Positions 17,241-25,868 of a stretch of 64,000 bases of DNA are shown one piece after another; within the stretch, counting starts at the first letter, position 1; every line of letters starts with the position of its first letter. A program made the translations under genes and the position numbers. The notes under the pieces were generated by a model. The model saw nothing but the letters and a program-made list of their open reading frames with translations. It had not been told where the DNA came from and searched no databases. The DNA comes from Pseudomonas mandelii (lineage in GTDB: Bacteria; Pseudomonadota; Gammaproteobacteria; Pseudomonadales; Pseudomonadaceae): the NCBI RefSeq assembly GCF_006438925.1, contig NZ_RCZA01000003.1, positions 534,241-598,240 of the forward strand. The letters are read 5' to 3'.

Positions 17241-17266
17241 GCGTCAGCAGCCGCGCCACGTGCCTA

Positions 17267-18085
17267 TCAGGACTTCTTGGCTTTCTCGTACAGCGGCATG
17301 ACTTTCGGGATCGCCGCCTGCAAGGAAGCAATACGACTCGACGACGCCGGGTGAGTACTCATGAACTCCGGCGGCGAACCTTCCGAGGCCTTGGTCATCT
17401 TGTTCCACAGGGTGATCGCGGCGTTCGGGTTGTAACCGGCGCGAGCGGCCAGTTCCAGGCCGATCAGGTCCGCCTCGTTTTCATTGGCGCGACTGTTGGG
17501 CAAGGTCATGCCGTAGTTGGCCACAGTATCCGCCAGCGCCAGGCTGTCCTGGCCCAGACCGAACAAAGCACCGGCGCCCTGTTTGGCCATTTCAATGCCA
17601 TAAGCCTTGGACATCGCTTCACGACCATGCTCGCGCAGGGCGTGGGCGATTTCGTGGCCCATGATCGCGGCGATCTCATCGTCGGTCAGTTGCAGGCTGT
17701 CGATCAGCCCCGTGTAGAAAATGATCTTGCCGCCAGGCCCGCAGTTGGCGTTGAGCTCGTCGCTCTTGATCAGGTTGACTTCCCATTTCCATTGGGCCGA
17801 ATCCGGACGGAAAACCGGCGCCTGGGCAATCAGCCGGTCGGCAATCGCCTGGACACGTTTGGCCTCGTTACTGGTCTTGTCCAGCACGCCTTTGGTGTTC
17901 GCCTCTCCGACAGTCTTTTGATAAGACTGGGCGTACATCTGGTTGACCTCGTCGGTCGACAACATGCTGAACATGTACTGCTTGCGCTCAACGCCCACCG
18001 CGCCACCGCTGGTGGTATTGACCGACTGACAACCGGCGAGCAGCAAACCTGCGCTCAGTGCACACACAACCAATGTCTTGCTCAT
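17267..18085 (-). CDS. M48 family zinc metallopeptidase, lipoprotein
   Basis: A 272-residue periplasmic lipoprotein protease. The signal ends in LLLAGCQS (lipobox), and the zinc-binding HEIAH (MGHEIAHALREHG) lies near residue 135. The third ligand is probably the Glu of ENEADLIG near 195. It is related to LoiP/YcaL-type quality-control proteases of the envelope. ATG at 18085 is used, with GGGAG upstream. A TTG one codon earlier is the longest-frame start. Confidence 0.9.
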   Translation of the reverse strand: MSKTLVVCALSAGLLLAGCQSVNTTSGGAVGVERKQYMFSMLSTDEVNQMYAQSYQKTVGEANTKGVLDKTSNEAKRVQAIADRLIAQAPVFRPDSAQWKWEVNLIKSDELNANCGPGGKIIFYTGLIDSLQLTDDEIAAIMGHEIAHALREHGREAMSKAYGIEMAKQGAGALFGLGQDSLALADTVANYGMTLPNSRANENEADLIGLELAARAGYNPNAAITLWNKMTKASEGSPPEFMSTHPASSSRIASLQAAIPKVMPLYEKAKKS

Positions 18086-18357
18086 CAAAAATCTCCCTGA
18101 AACATGCGGCGTATCCTAGGCGGTGAGTTGTATCGACGCCAGATACATCAGACATTCAGACGCACATTTCGGACAAAGCTCCCGTCGCCGCAGGAAAAAA
18201 CTCACATAACCTCACCCGCCACGGCCGGTGCCGTCCCGTAATGATTCATTTGCGACACCAACCGCTTCAAAACAGCCAATTCGCCACCGCCCGCTCATGG
18301 TCATCCAGCCCCCTGCCGATACAGCACCGCAGACGTCCTCTTGCGTGCGGAGCACCC

Positions 18358-20499
18358 ATGAAATTCAAGTCGATCCAGTTTTCCGTGGCGGCCCTCGCCG
18401 GCGCCATCGTTCTTAGTGTCGTGGCCGCCCTGGTGCTGTACGCCCTGTTTTCCGGCGCACGGACACAAGACATGGTCCAGCAGCGGACCCAGGCACAATT
18501 CGAGCAAGTCATCGAACAGCGCCTGACGTCACTGGCGCAAACCCAGGTCAGCCAGATCCAGCGCGAGCTCGAAGCGCCACTGCTGATTGCCGGCGGACTG
18601 GTGCGAGTCAACGCATTGATCGGCACCCCGGGCGCCGATGGCCAGCCACAGTTGAACCTGAGCCGTGAGCAATTGATCAGCCTGATCAAGGAAAACGTCA
18701 CCAAGAACCCGAAAATTCTCGGTACCTACATCGGTTGGGAAAAAAACGCCCTCGATCACAACGATGCGGCCTACGTCGACACCAAAGTGGTTGGCATCGA
18801 CGCCAGCAACGGGCGTTTCCTGCCGTGGTGGTTCCGCAACGAAGACGGCAGTCTGGGCCTGGACAAACTGGTGGACGTCGACGACCAGAAAACCCTGTCC
18901 ACCGGCGTACGCGCCAGCGAGTACTACCTGTGCTCGAAAGAAACCAAAAAATCCTGCGTGATCGATCCGGCACCCTACAAGGTCGGCGACAAGATCGTCA
19001 TGCTCGCCTCCTTTATAGAACCGATCATGCTCAACGGGGCCTTCCAGGGCATCGTCGGCGCTGACCTCTCGGTGAACTTCATCCAGGAAATGCTCCTCGG
19101 CGCGAATCAGAAGTTGTACAGCGGCGCTGGTGAAATGGCCCTGATTGGCGGCAACAGCCGGATCGTTGCCTACACCAAGGACCCGAGCAAATTCGGCGAG
19201 AAGGTCAGCGACATCCTCGACAGCCAGCAGATCGCCAACATGGCCAATCTCAAGCGCGGCGAAGTCACCTACACCGTCGACAAGGCCCAGGGCCGGATCG
19301 AGTTGTACTTGCCGTTCGGCATCGGCCAGACCGACGCTCGCTGGACCCTCATGCTGCAACTGCCACTGAACGCGGTGATGGCCGATCTGCAAAAACTTCA
19401 GGGCGATCTGGACGCCCAGCGCAAGTCCGACACCTTCGGCATGGCCATGGTCGGCTTGTTGATTGCCGGTATCGGTTTGCTGGTGATCTGGCTGGTGGGC
19501 CACGGCATTGCCCGGCCGCTGAAGCAGATGGTTGCCATGCTCGACGACATCGCTCAGGGCGAAGGTGACCTGACTCGCCGCCTGACCAGCGACCGCGCCG
19601 ACGAACTAGGCTCGATCGCCAAAGGCTTCAACACCTTCCTGGCCAAGTTGCAGGTGATGATCACCCAAGTGGTGACTTCGGTGCAGAGCGTCAGTGATTC
19701 GTCGGAACACACCGCCGACATCGCCATCCGCACCAACATCGGCGTGCACAAGCAAATGGCCGAGATTGATCAGGTGGCCACGGCGGTGCATGAAATGACA
19801 GCGACCGCTCAGGACGTGGCGCGCAACGCGACCCAGGCTGCGCAAGCCGCCAGCCATGCCGATCAGGCCGCGGCGCAGGGCATGCAAATCGTGCGCGATA
19901 CGTCGAACTCGATTGGCGTGCTGGCGATAGAAATCGGCAAGGCTGTCGGCGTGGTGCAAACCTTGGCCAAGGACAGCGAGAACATCAATGCGATCCTGAC
20001 GGCCATTCGCGGGATCGCCGAACAAACCAACCTGCTGGCCTTGAACGCCGCCATCGAAGCGGCACGGGCTGGCGAACAGGGACGCGGTTTTGCGGTGGTA
20101 GCCGATGAAGTGCGCAACCTGGCGCAGAAAACTCAGAAAGCCACTGAAGAAATTCAGACCATGATTCAGCAACTGCAACAAGGCACGCGCGATGTGGTGC
20201 GGGTGATGGAGGACAGTCAGAGCCGCACCGATGAAAGCGTGCAGCATGCGGCGAAAGCGGCCGAGGCGCTGGAGACGATTACTCAGGCCGTGTCGGTGAT
20301 CAACGACATGAACACCCAGATTGCCAGTGCGGCTGAGGAACAGAGTGCGGTGGCTGACGACATCAACCGTAACGTGATCAACATCGGACAAGTGGCCAAT
20401 GAAGTGGCGGGCGGGGCGGATGAATCGAGTGCGGCGAGTGCGGATCTGACCAAGTTGGCTGAGCAGCAGCGGCGGTTGATCAATCAGTTCAAGGTCTGA
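18358..20499 (+). CDS. Methyl-accepting chemotaxis protein with double-CACHE-like periplasmic domain
   Basis: A 713-residue chemoreceptor. TM1 lies at about residues 9-31 and a large periplasmic sensor of dCACHE type at about 35-355 ([14 protein letters not shown] and [10 protein letters not shown]-like segments). TM2 is at about 361-381, HAMP at about 382-435, and the MCP signalling domain has its hairpin tip [20 protein letters not shown] near 553-572. There is no C-terminal CheR-binding pentapeptide; the protein ends LINQFKV. The ATG at 18358 (MKFKSIQFS), preceded by CGGAG, puts TM1 at the N-terminus. The upstream extension is not conserved-looking. The ligand is unknown; CACHE receptors often sense amino acids or organic acids. 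Confidence 0.9.
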   Translation: MKFKSIQFSVAALAGAIVLSVVAALVLYALFSGARTQDMVQQRTQAQFEQVIEQRLTSLAQTQVSQIQRELEAPLLIAGGLVRVNALIGTPGADGQPQLNLSREQLISLIKENVTKNPKILGTYIGWEKNALDHNDAAYVDTKVVGIDASNGRFLPWWFRNEDGSLGLDKLVDVDDQKTLSTGVRASEYYLCSKETKKSCVIDPAPYKVGDKIVMLASFIEPIMLNGAFQGIVGADLSVNFIQEMLLGANQKLYSGAGEMALIGGNSRIVAYTKDPSKFGEKVSDILDSQQIANMANLKRGEVTYTVDKAQGRIELYLPFGIGQTDARWTLMLQLPLNAVMADLQKLQGDLDAQRKSDTFGMAMVGLLIAGIGLLVIWLVGHGIARPLKQMVAMLDDIAQGEGDLTRRLTSDRADELGSIAKGFNTFLAKLQVMITQVVTSVQSVSDSSEHTADIAIRTNIGVHKQMAEIDQVATAVHEMTATAQDVARNATQAAQAASHADQAAAQGMQIVRDTSNSIGVLAIEIGKAVGVVQTLAKDSENINAILTAIRGIAEQTNLLALNAAIEAARAGEQGRGFAVVADEVRNLAQKTQKATEEIQTMIQQLQQGTRDVVRVMEDSQSRTDESVQHAAKAAEALETITQAVSVINDMNTQIASAAEEQSAVADDINRNVINIGQVANEVAGGADESSAASADLTKLAEQQRRLINQFKV

Positions 20500-20503
20500 A
20501 GAG

Positions 20504-20665
20504 CCCCCTCACCCTAACCCTCTCCCGGAGGGAGAGGGGACTGACCGAGGCGTATCGCGCTATCCATCGACCTGAAATATCGAGTCGAATTCAAGTTTTG
20601 AAAGCGAAAAAGATCGGCTCCCTTTCCCCCTCTCCCCTCTTGGGAGAGGGCTGGGGTGAGGGGTG
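20504..20665. repeat. C/T-rich inverted repeat pair with internal hairpins
   Basis: The left arm at 20504-20540 and right arm at about 20622-20665 are inverted copies of a CCCTCACCC...CCCTCTCCC element. Each arm also folds on itself (CCCTCTCCC-GGA-GGGAGAGGG). This type of element is common between genes in fluorescent pseudomonads and may also stop transcription from both convergent genes. Confidence 0.75.
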
Positions 20666-20687
20666 GCTTTTAAACAACACCAAGATC

Positions 20688-21311
20688 TCAACCCGGAGTA
20701 AGACACTCCGGCCCATTCAGCTTCGGATCATTCACCAGATTCGCCAACACCCGCTCGCGTAACGCTGCGGGTTCACTGGCGAGTAACGCCTGCAACGCAT
20801 GCAACGGAGTCTCTGGATTGAGCCACGCCTCCTGCCCCGCCGCATCGAGAATCAACGGCCGACGCTGACTCGCCGCCGGTTGCGTGATCACCGCCGTGCT
20901 CAGCCACACCTGCTCCTGCACCGGATACGCTTCCCAAATCGCCGCAAAGAACAGCGTCGAGCCCTCCCCTGGAGTCAGCCAATACGGACGCTTGCGTGTG
21001 GTGCCGCGCCATTCGTAAAAACCATTGGCCGGCAGCAGGCAACGGCGTTCGCGCAGGGCCTGGCGAAACATCGGTTGTTCGGCAACGGTTTCGGCCCGGG
21101 CATGGGCTGGAGTGCGAGACAGATCGGTCAACCATGGCGGCGTCAAACCCCAACGCGCGCGGGCCAACTCACGCTGACCGTCAACGCCCGCGCGCAGCAT
21201 CAACACCGAATCGTTGGGAGAAATATTCCACTGGGCCTGCTGATCGGCGGGGAAGCCAGGCAGGGCCGCGAAGGCGGGGTTCCAGCGAAACAGGGCATAA
21301 CGTCCACACAT
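20688..21311 (-). CDS. SRAP-domain protein (YedK/HMCES-like) with altered active site
   Basis: A 207-residue SOS-response-associated peptidase family protein. Characterised members use Cys2 to form a covalent crosslink with abasic sites in single-stranded DNA. The N-terminus MCGRYALF gives the catalytic Cys2, and the NGFYEW motif carries the conserved Glu. Two usual residues differ: the NARAET motif reads HARAET, and the H-x-R-M-P motif near the C-terminal third reads SQRRP, losing its His. The protein therefore belongs to a divergent branch and may differ in crosslink formation or release. It is followed by small genes on the same strand, with a 35-nt gap from DUF2007. Confidence 0.88.
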   Translation of the reverse strand: MCGRYALFRWNPAFAALPGFPADQQAQWNISPNDSVLMLRAGVDGQRELARARWGLTPPWLTDLSRTPAHARAETVAEQPMFRQALRERRCLLPANGFYEWRGTTRKRPYWLTPGEGSTLFFAAIWEAYPVQEQVWLSTAVITQPAASQRRPLILDAAGQEAWLNPETPLHALQALLASEPAALRERVLANLVNDPKLNGPECLTPG

Positions 21312-21346
21312 GGGGCAACACGACTCTTGATAAAACGAACGTCAGC

Positions 21347-21607
21347 CTAACAGACCAGCGTGCCGGGAAAACTGTCCGGTTCATCGCCGGGCAGTGGCAG
21401 CGCGGCATTGTACGCGGTGATCAACTCCCGGGCGTACTCGGCCTCGTCGTTATCGACCGACAGGCCCAGCAGGCCAAAGACCGGCAATTCGCCACTGCCA
21501 CCGAGCAAATCGCGCCCCACCAGATGCGCCTTGATGCCCTCGCTGGCCAGCATGCCTTGCAGCAACTCACCTTCCATCAGGTTTTCCGGCTCGTAGATTC
21601 GCTGCAT
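21347..21607 (-). CDS. DUF2007 small protein
   Basis: An 86-residue protein of the DUF2007 (putative signal-transducing, PII-like ferredoxin-fold) family. It has the recognisable N-terminal pattern MQRIYEPENLMEGELLQGML and the LLGLSVDNDEAEYA strand-helix segment. Function unknown. It lies 9 nt downstream of the Cys-rich protein gene and upstream of the SRAP gene, so the three probably form one unit. Confidence 0.82.
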   Translation of the reverse strand: MQRIYEPENLMEGELLQGMLASEGIKAHLVGRDLLGGSGELPVFGLLGLSVDNDEAEYARELITAYNAALPLPGDEPDSFPGTLVC

Positions 21608-21616
21608 AGACGCCCC

Positions 21617-21799
21617 TTACTCGTTTTCGCTGAACACTTCGAGATGCCATTCCTCTCCATCAACCTGCAACACAAACGTTATCGGTCGACAGCACACCTG
21701 ACAGTCCTCGATATAGGTCTGATCGCCCCCGGACAGATCCACAGACGTCTCAACCTCTTCACCACAATACGGACATTCGTACAGCGCAGTTTCCAGCAT
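21617..21799 (-). CDS. CPXCG-motif cysteine-rich zinc-ribbon-like protein
   Basis: A 60-residue protein with a CPYCG motif (residues 9-13) and a second CQVCC pair (about 33-37), predicting a zinc-ribbon or similar metal site. It matches the CPXCG cysteine-rich family found near DUF2007 genes in Pseudomonas. Function unknown. It is the first gene of the CPXCG-DUF2007-SRAP set. Confidence 0.85.
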   Translation of the reverse strand: MLETALYECPYCGEEVETSVDLSGGDQTYIEDCQVCCRPITFVLQVDGEEWHLEVFSENE

Positions 21800-21938
21800 C
21801 GCGGTCTCCCAGGTGACTTGTGCGTATAATCGCCGGTCTATTTGCAGGGCTATTTTTGTCTGGCTAACTTTTCAGACCGTGCCCCGTTGGTTTTCGATCA
21901 AAACCTTTACTTACCCTAGCCGTTTCTAACAAGAGAGC

Positions 21939-23105
21939 ATGATGGGCGAATTCGATGCCATCCGACCTTACAACGACAGCGAAGTCCCGGCGGTGCTGGA
22001 CCGACTGCTGGGCGACAAGGCGTTTCTAGATATCCTCATCCATTTCCGCTTCCCGCGTTTTGCCGGTGCCTTCGGCTGGATGCTCAAACCTCTTATAGCT
22101 CATCGGTTGCGCCGTGAGTTCGCTGATGTTACGTCGGTGGCCACGTTGCAGGATAAAGTCGAGATGTACGTCGACCACACCATCGAGCGAGCCACGGACG
22201 GTGTGACGTACACCGGCGTCGAGCAGTTCAAGTCCGGCAGCGCCTACCTGTTCATCGCCAACCACCGCGACATCGTGATGGACCCGGCCTTCGTCAATTA
22301 CGCCGTGTACCACGCCGGCCTGCCTACACCGCGCATCGCGATCGGCGACAATCTGCTGCAAAAGCCCTTCGTCAGCGATCTGATGCGCCTGAACAAGAGC
22401 TTTATCGTGCACCGTTCGATCACCGGTCGACGCGAGAAGATGGCGGCGTATCAGCTGCTGTCGGCCTACATCAACCACTCGATCCGCAACGATTGCGCTT
22501 CGATCTGGATCGCCCAGGCCGAAGGCCGGGCCAAGGACGGCGATGACCGTACCGAGTCAGCCATCCTCAAGATGTTCCACATGAGCCGCAAGGACGAGCC
22601 GTTCGGCGAAGTCATTCAGTCGTTGAACCTCACGCCGGTGTCGATCAGCTATGAATACGACCCGTGCGATCAAGCCAAGGCTCGCGAGCTGTTCATCCGC
22701 GCCACCACCGGCAGCTACACCAAAGTACCGGGCGAGGACGATGTGAGCATCGCCAAGGGCATCACCGGCTACAAGGGCCGGGTGCATGTGAACTTCGCCT
22801 CGCCGATCACCGAGCTGTTCGACGACACCAAGCAATTGGCGGTCGAGATAGACCGGCAGATCCTCGGCGGCTACCGCCTGTTCCCGGTGCACTACCTGGC
22901 CTACGCCCAGTGGAAAGACGCCGACACGCAATTGCAGGTGCCGAAAGCCGCTGAGGTGTTTGCGGCCGACGAATTGGCCAAGGCTCAGGAGCAATGGCAA
23001 CAGCGTCTGGACGCTTGCCCTGAGGAGCATCGTCCGTTCATGGTCCTGCAATACGCGACGCCGGTGCGCAATCAGTACCGTGTGAAAGCAGGTTTGCCGC
23101 TGTAG
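21939..23105 (+). CDS. 1-acyl-sn-glycerol-3-phosphate acyltransferase family protein
   Basis: A 388-residue lipid acyltransferase of the PlsC/LPLAT superfamily. The active-site block is NHRDIVMDP (near residue 108). Here His and Asp are separated by five residues if the second Asp is used, or by one if HRD is used, so the spacing differs from the standard H-x4-D. The acceptor-binding block is IWIAQAEGRAKDG near residue 190. It probably acylates a lysophospholipid or related membrane lipid. Two adjacent ATGs (21939 and 21942) fit. It is divergent from the CPXCG-DUF2007-SRAP genes. Confidence 0.82.
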   Translation: MMGEFDAIRPYNDSEVPAVLDRLLGDKAFLDILIHFRFPRFAGAFGWMLKPLIAHRLRREFADVTSVATLQDKVEMYVDHTIERATDGVTYTGVEQFKSGSAYLFIANHRDIVMDPAFVNYAVYHAGLPTPRIAIGDNLLQKPFVSDLMRLNKSFIVHRSITGRREKMAAYQLLSAYINHSIRNDCASIWIAQAEGRAKDGDDRTESAILKMFHMSRKDEPFGEVIQSLNLTPVSISYEYDPCDQAKARELFIRATTGSYTKVPGEDDVSIAKGITGYKGRVHVNFASPITELFDDTKQLAVEIDRQILGGYRLFPVHYLAYAQWKDADTQLQVPKAAEVFAADELAKAQEQWQQRLDACPEEHRPFMVLQYATPVRNQYRVKAGLPL

Positions 23106-23124
23106 GATTTTTTTAAAGCAAGAT

Positions 23125-23219
23125 CAAAAGATCGCAGCCTCGTTTCACTCGACAGCTCCTACAGGGCGAACGCTATCCTCTGTAGGAGCTGTCGAGTGAA
23201 ACGAGGCTGCGATCTTTTG
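23125..23219. repeat. Long inverted repeat (GATCGCAGCCT...CAGCTCCTAC family)
   Basis: Two perfect 40-nt inverted arms (23125-23164 and 23180-23219) around a 15-nt loop. Relatives with a different central segment are at 27438-27530 and 46951-47042, and a broken one is at 36634. It lies between convergent genes. Confidence 0.88.
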
Positions 23220-23231
23220 CTGTTTATCAAT

Positions 23232-23516
23232 TCAGACGCGCGTGCTGATCCACGACACCAGCAGCGCCAACCCCAGGCAGGCAAAACCGAATCGATAGAA
23301 AAACCGGTTCATGCGCAAGGTAGCCCCATCCAGCATCAACGTCGGCTCATTGATACGACGGCTCTGGCTTTGCGCTTCGAGAATGGCCTGCGCGCGCTGT
23401 TCGCGGCGACGAGTGGCATGCAGCAACCAGCCGCCCGGAAAGGCAAACAACAAGGCCAACAGGTTGATCAACTTGGCGGGATGGTTGGTAAACAGCGAAA
23501 TCAAATGCAACGACAT
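23232..23516 (-). CDS. Small inner-membrane protein of unknown function
   Basis: A 94-residue protein with two hydrophobic helices (about residues 15-35 and 72-90) separated by a basic, polar cytoplasmic-like loop (HATRRREQRAQAILEAQSQS). The start at MSLHLISLF (23516) has GAGGT upstream. A longer frame to 23708 would run antisense over the next gene. I do not recognise a family beyond a conserved Pseudomonas hypothetical. Confidence 0.65.
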   Translation of the reverse strand: MSLHLISLFTNHPAKLINLLALLFAFPGGWLLHATRRREQRAQAILEAQSQSRRINEPTLMLDGATLRMNRFFYRFGFACLGLALLVSWISTRV

Positions 23517-23706
23517 CACGGACCTCAGCAAAACAGGTGGCAGGCGCCGAACCGACGACCGCGGCGCGAATTCTACCGAAAGCCTCGCCACCTGCCCTTG
23601 CTTTCCGACAAATAACGAACCATTTGACCGATTCCTGTCCTGTGTCACGGCGCCGTCATCTGAATACGCCAGTCTGGCGCCCCTCAAAACCGACACGGAA
23701 ACCGTC

Positions 23707-23913
23707 ATGTTGCACGCCGAAAACCAGGATCGCCTCTACCTCATCGCCCAATGCGACGAACAACAAAACCTTGTCGGCAGCCTCGCCTTCAACGTCCAGG
23801 ACCGCCACTGGTTGGTGTATTGCGCGCTGAGTGGGCATCAACATGCGGATTTGCCAGAGACGGATTTGCTGACGGGCGTGAGTGTGCTGGATTTTTATTC
23901 GCAGGCCGCCTGA
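23707..23913 (+). CDS. Small conserved-looking hypothetical protein (68 aa)
   Basis: The frame from ATG 23707 gives MLHAENQDRLYLIAQCDEQQ and a compact predicted beta/alpha protein with two Trp/Tyr-rich strands (HWLVYCAL). A GGAAACC sequence lies upstream. It is divergent from the small membrane-protein gene. The open frame extends upstream to 23311 but that part is antisense to the membrane-protein gene. Function unknown. I believe similar short proteins occur in other Pseudomonas, but cannot check. Confidence 0.55.
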   Translation: MLHAENQDRLYLIAQCDEQQNLVGSLAFNVQDRHWLVYCALSGHQHADLPETDLLTGVSVLDFYSQAA

Positions 23914-23927
23914 CACCGCAGATCCCT

Positions 23928-24018
23928 TGTGGGAGCGAGCCTGCTCGCGAAAGCGCTGTGTCAGGCACCTTTAATGCCGGATGTCAGAATGCCTTCGCGA
24001 GCAGGCTCGCTCCCACAG
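23928..24018. repeat. REP doublet (REPIN), inverted pair
   Basis: Inverted REP cores at 23928-23952 and 23993-24018. Confidence 0.85.
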
Positions 24019-24054
24019 GTGTTGAGTGCATGTCAGTGGGAAATCGACAGGCAT

Positions 24055-24092
24055 GAAAAAGCCCGGGACCATTGCTGGCACCGGGCTTTTTT
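24055..24092 (-). terminator. Intrinsic terminator after the YajG-like gene
   Basis: An A-run, GCCCGG...CCGGGC stem and T-run, symmetric so it can act on both strands. It lies 15 nt beyond the minus-strand stop codon. Confidence 0.85.
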
Positions 24093-24107
24093 GAATCCAG
24101 CGAACGC

Positions 24108-24692
24108 TTACTCGCCGAGAATCTGACCAATCGTCGGATCCTTGAACAGACGCGTCAACGCATCGCTCAACACATCGCTGACCAGCTTGGTGTTGGTTTC
24201 CTGATTCGGCGCCATACCAAAACGCTGATCCAGGGACGCACCATAACGACCGCTGTAGCGACGATTGGCATTCTGCACATCGGAGCGGAACGTCGCGCCA
24301 ATGGTGGCCTCAGTTACATACATGCCTTCTTTAGGCGACTGATACTTCAGTTCGGCCAGCGTCACGGTCAACTGCGGAGCATTCAGCGCATTGGAGGTTG
24401 GGGTGAAGCCCAACAACCGCACGGCCGCTTCGGCCTGAGCCTGCAATTTCGGCAGAATCTGCGCGCCCTGCACGGTGATCGCGCTGGTCTCAGGGTACAG
24501 GCCACCACGGGTGCCCAGCGTTGGCGACGGACGACCGTCTACCACACGCACCACCACCGGTTGACCATGGCCGACCGGTGCCAGCTGAGTCGTCAGCTTG
24601 GGTTCCGGATTCAGTTGTTGCGGGCTGTGGGCGCAGCCAACCAGGGTCAAACTGGTCACAGTGATCAAACCGAACAACAGGCGTTGCAACAT
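24108..24692 (-). CDS. YajG-family lipoprotein
   Basis: A 194-residue outer-membrane or periplasmic lipoprotein. The signal peptide (MLQRLLFGLITVTSLTLVGC) ends in a lipobox with the Cys at residue 20. The rest matches the YajG family pattern (VVVRVVDGRP, ...LLGFTPTS..., ETNTKLVSDVLSDAL). Function unknown. Start set at ATG 24692, the one that begins the signal peptide. An in-frame ATG ten codons earlier would add a polar leader. Confidence 0.85.
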   Translation of the reverse strand: MLQRLLFGLITVTSLTLVGCAHSPQQLNPEPKLTTQLAPVGHGQPVVVRVVDGRPSPTLGTRGGLYPETSAITVQGAQILPKLQAQAEAAVRLLGFTPTSNALNAPQLTVTLAELKYQSPKEGMYVTEATIGATFRSDVQNANRRYSGRYGASLDQRFGMAPNQETNTKLVSDVLSDALTRLFKDPTIGQILGE

Positions 24693-24898
24693 GCTCTTCT
24701 CTCCAGAATCAGGCACAAACAAGGCCCGCAGTATAGCGGTGGGCCACTGTGGGTAACTAGCACCTCACAGTGAATACTGAAATCTCTGACAAACCCTCCA
24801 GACTGCGGTTCCTGTCACAGATATGTCACCGCCCATACACTTGCTCGTCACGGCTCACTGGCAACCTTCACAGCAGTCACCCCACAAGGTACTTCGCC

Positions 24899-25132
24899 AT
24901 GCGCTATCTCATCTCGCTGTTCAACCCACGCCCTCTGCATCGCTGCTTCGCCCTGCTCGACCGCAACGGCCACTGCCAGGCATTCAAACAGTGCAGCCTC
25001 CAGCCGATGGGTGATGGCTGGGTCGAAATCGAAGAAATCCGTCTCAACTGGTTACACCATCCCCTGCCCCCCAGCGCCCGTGTCAGCCAGCGCCAACCAC
25101 GTGCGCGGGCTCAACACCTGTTGACCACCTGA
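24899..25132 (+). CDS. Small hypothetical protein (77 aa)
   Basis: The frame from ATG 24899 (MRYLISLFNPRPLHRCFALL) is preceded by a good CAAGG ribosome site. The N-terminal 55 residues look like a compact soluble domain and the tail is Arg/Pro/Gln-rich. Function not recognised. The upstream part of the open frame (from 24770) has no start signal. Confidence 0.5.
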   Translation: MRYLISLFNPRPLHRCFALLDRNGHCQAFKQCSLQPMGDGWVEIEEIRLNWLHHPLPPSARVSQRQPRARAQHLLTT

Positions 25133-25868
25133 CCGAACACCTAATAAAAGTCATTAAACACGACCATTTCCCTGCGTTTCTTCGCTACAATCTCCCCCCG
25201 ATTATAAGGACGTCTCCTGATCGGGCCTCGCAGCATCGTCAATGCGCTTGTATTGACACCCCGCACCGCCCACAGAGAGCCGCCCACACAGATCGAGTGA
25301 AGCTGGCGCGCTTGCTGTTCCTTGAGCAAAACCCCCACTTTTCGCGAATCTGCAGAGCTGTCATTACGCTCGGTCACTGAGCTGTTTGCCCGTTTTGACT
25401 GTCATGTATCCCATGGCGGCAATCCATCCGGGCACGGTGCCAGGCTGGGGCAGCCCTTTTTTGAGGTTCACGTCTTCAAAAGAGCGTGAAAAAAACGGGT
25501 TTTCACAACTTCACAAGAGTGTGGCGAGCAAATGAATAGTTTTGCGTCTGAATATGCACCATTAGCGTCTGAAACAGCCCAACGACACAGGACCGAGTAC
25601 GCCTCGAACACCGGAGCCTGAAGCCTGTCCTCTACGGATTTGGTTGCACAAACGGATGTATCGACCATAAGTCGAATTGCCAGCCGCGCGTTGAAGTGAG
25701 TTCATGTAACTCTTTTAGACCCGGCTAGCGTCCGTCGAAGTTGCGAAAAATTGCGAAGATTCGGACATGGCGATACTGCCATGGGTACCTGGGGCATCAC
25801 TGACACGCCCCTGAACGCCTGGCAGCCATGCCGACAATTTGGTGCTGCAGATTTTGGAGACGCGTTAA
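25133..25868. other. 736-nt gap upstream of mqo
   Basis: No convincing protein gene: the 60-80 codon frames here have no family resemblance. It contains a terminator-like hairpin at 25443-25462 on the plus strand, a -10-like TACAAT at 25186-25191, and a long AT-variable stretch before mqo. It may hold an mqo long leader, a small RNA, or both. Confidence 0.6.
25443..25462 (+). terminator. Candidate intrinsic terminator inside the mqo upstream region
   Basis: GGCTG-GGG-CAGCC followed by C and six T, about 400 nt before the mqo start codon. Short stem, so only moderate support. It could end an independent small transcript or attenuate an mqo leader. Confidence 0.45.

Noticed and set aside
25141-25377. 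78-codon minus-strand frame in the mqo upstream gap
   Set aside because: No ribosome site or family likeness; composition not protein-like.
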